Positions 62,310-64,000 of a stretch of DNA of 64,000 nt are shown one piece after another. Position numbers and translations under genes: made by a program. The DNA is from Sphagnum compactum. Its lineage: Eukaryota > Bryophyta > Sphagnopsida > Sphagnales. The first letter of the stretch is position 1. Each line of letters starts with the position of its first letter. The stretch covers positions 20,084,875-20,148,874 of the forward strand of contig OZ234495.1 in assembly GCA_965153455.1 (NCBI GenBank). The letters run 5' to 3'. The notes below the pieces were generated by a model. That model was given only the letters and a program-made list of their open reading frames with translations. It had not been told where the DNA came from and ran no database searches.

Positions 62310-62632
62310 ATGGTGCTTCGTATGTGACCCAGCCCAAATATTTCTCACATCCAAGTTTAGTTCTTTACTTTTCTTTTTTTTCCAACCCCTCCCCATAAAA
62401 CTAAACTAAAACAGGGACTCTAAACAGGTCGGACAATACTAATAATGCCTTAGCAACCCATCTCACCAATCAACATGAGGTGTTTGGCTGTGTTGTACCT
62501 TTTACCAGCCTCAGCATCCTCTGGAAAGGAAATTTGCTAGGCAAAAACCAATATGTTTTTGCTGAGCCAAACCAATATGTTTTGACTTTCCTTCAGCCAC
62601 TTTTGTTTTGCTGGGCCACATACTGAGCACCT
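62310..62632. mobile_element. MITE-like element with terminal inverted repeats
   Basis: The left end reads GGTGCTTCGTATGTGACCCA and the right end is its approximate inverse, TGGGCCACATACTGAGCACC (about 62613-62632). The 320-bp body has no coding capacity. It shares CACATCCAAGTTTAGTT and the terminal motif with 11973-12166. The target duplication is unclear. Confidence 0.65.
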
Positions 62633-63117
62633 CTAATGTGGAGCCCCTCTAATGTGATTAAAAAGAGTCAGAAAAGGCCACATGAAAACCCATTACATAT
62701 TATGGAGTGGGTGCTAGGGTATAGACCATTGTGGCTGGTGAGGTGCATGTGAGGAATTCAGGTGAATGAAATGGGACACAATGGCTTGTATGCAACATAC
62801 TCCATAATAACAACATGGTTTTCATGGATTTACATAATGGTCATTGTGGATTTAGGGCTTTTCAAAATAGCCATGTGACCCAAGTTAGGTCAGGTACACT
62901 CAAGAAGCCCCTCCATTGCACCTAGTTATTAGGGGACTAAAAAGAGGCAGAAAAGGCCATATAAAATCCATTCCATGTAGGGGAAAAGAACCAGGTCAAG
63001 CTTTCAGATGTGTGAGCCCAAAGGAAGGAGGGGCCTACTCCAAGGGGTTCAAATCAGTGAAGCACCTTACCATGATTTTTAACTCACAATAAAAATAAAA
63101 TAATAATCTATCTATGA
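62633..63117. other. Spacer, no gene recognised
   Basis: No conserved frame or clear repeat. The phrase AAAAAGAGTCAGAAAAGGCC near 62659 recurs in similar form near 62939 (AAAAAGAGGCAGAAAAGGCC), a minor local duplication. Confidence 0.5.
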
Positions 63118-63520
63118 AGCAAGGTAGTTTGTTTGTTTTGTTTGCACCAATGAGATCCACCAAACCAGGATGCTTCAGATTGCATTCTTGGTGTGTTTGG
63201 AAAGCTCTGGAGGAGGAGGGGTGCATCAGCTTGGTTTCATGGTGTTTGGACTTGCGGTGCAAAAGTTCTTGAATATTGAATGATTTCTTCACTGAAAATT
63301 AAATTAAACGATAGCTGAAAATTTCATAGGAATTGGTATCTGCCTCTGGTGTTGTTGAAAAGATCTTGATGAGCAGGATTTAATGGAATTTATTCGATAA
63401 GATTTGGATTCAGAATGTAGGAGATATTAATTTTTAAATGATTTCTGCCACTGAAAATTCAAAAAAATTCAAAAAACCAGGCTTTGCAAGGAAAAATCAG
63501 TTGAGAACATGGTAACATTT
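63118..63520. repeat. Dispersed TTGAATATTGAA family, copy 3
   Basis: It starts CAAGGTAGTTTGTTTG like copy 2. It contains GATGCTTCAGATTGCATTC, GGAAAGCTCTGG, GGTTTCATGGTGTTTGGACT and TTGAATATTGAATG, and ends near GGAAAAATCAGTTGAG. The same end appears at the last bases of the window. Confidence 0.85.
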
Positions 63521-63649
63521 GAAGGCTTACCATTCAATTCAAGCATGATTTCCTTTCATATTTGGCTGTTCAAAAATTTGATACATACATTGCAAAACAA
63601 TGTTCAGATGTTGAGTTTCCCTATTTTGTAATGGGTTCACACTTGGGCC

Positions 63650-64000
63650 AATGGCACAGGCCACACTAGCTATGAGATCCATCGAACCGGGATGCTTCAG
63701 ATCATGTTCCTGGTGTCTTTGGAAAGCTCTCGACGAGGAGGGGTGCATGGGCTTGGTTCCATGACATTTGGACTTGTGGTGCAAAAGTTCTTGAATATTG
63801 AAAATTTCGGAGGGATTGGAATGTGCCTTTGGTGTTGTTGGAAAGATCATCTTTGATGAGCAGGATTTAATTTGGAATCTATTTGGTAAGTTTTGGATTC
63901 AGAATGTGGGAGATATTTGATTTTTTAATGATTTTTTCTGTTGCTGAAAATTCAAATAAATTCCCAAAAAATCAGGCTTTGGAAGGAAAAATCAGTTGAG
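63650..64000. repeat. Dispersed TTGAATATTGAA family, copy 4, cut by window end
   Basis: It follows GTTCACACTTGGGCCAATGG and shares GATGCTTCAGATCATGTTC, GGAAAGCTCTCGACGAGG, TTGAATATTGAAAA and the end GGAAAAATCAGTTGAG with copy 3. The two form a head-to-tail pair about 530 bp apart. It reaches the window edge. Confidence 0.85.

Noticed and set aside
1-64000. tRNA and rRNA genes
   Set aside because: No cloverleaf with a B-box-like GGTTCGAATCC and paired arms was found on either strand, and no rRNA core sequence is present.

Overview
The window is nuclear DNA of a green plant (streptophyte). Four genes are recognisable, and all are plant-type housekeeping or signalling genes: mitochondrial cysteine desulfurase NFS1, plastid-type acetyl-CoA synthetase ACS, the CORVET subunit VPS8, and a DUF3475/DUF668 protein of the PSK-simulator family. 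Two of them are split into 18 short exons each. The intergenic DNA is AT-rich and full of transposon debris, microsatellites and plant-type (TTTAGGG) telomere-like repeats. A methionine-tRNA-primed chromovirus LTR retrotransposon with a chromodomain also fits a plant. The lineage below streptophyte cannot be settled by eye; the compact introns and Ser/Gln-rich proteins would suit a non-seed plant, but that is only a guess.

Layout. 83-6742: a complete-looking but defective Ty3/gypsy chromovirus on the minus strand, with 820-bp LTRs, a 5-bp target duplication, a primer site and a purine tract. Its coding region is broken by a frameshift and an internal deletion. 6743-14050: AT-rich repeat-bearing spacer. 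14052-15880: NFS1 (+), uninterrupted, with two telo-boxes and a six-codon uORF that stops 2 nt before the start codon. 15881-28030: spacer with minisatellites and a dead hAT transposase (23080-24785). 28031-28393: a 44-bp tandem array of palindromes running into a long inverted repeat, just upstream of ACS. 28600-37119: ACS (+), 18 exons, 825 codons, one GC-AG intron and a related composite inverted-repeat element in two introns. 37120-41774: spacer between converging genes. 41775-51604: VPS8 (-), 18 exons, 2,177 codons, probably a second GC donor. 51989-52575: five 117-bp tandem repeats behind the VPS8 promoter. 54945-56951: intronless DUF3475/DUF668 gene (-). 57732-64000: repeat-dense DNA with a 230-bp triplicated unit, an interstitial telomere-like block, minisatellites, MITE-like elements and a dispersed family that runs off the window.

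The genes do not form a pathway. NFS1 supplies sulfur for mitochondrial Fe-S clusters, ACS activates acetate in the plastid, VPS8 works in endosomal tethering and the DUF668 protein is probably membrane-anchored signalling. The spliced ACS and VPS8 models were assembled by hand. Every junction keeps frame and joins the segments expected from the families.

I did not find a coherent new biological system. The most unusual structures are the palindromic array with inverted repeat at the ACS promoter, the recurring composite element in ACS introns, the NFS1 uORF, the GC splice donors, and a dispersed family marked by the palindrome AGCCAAATTTGGCT.
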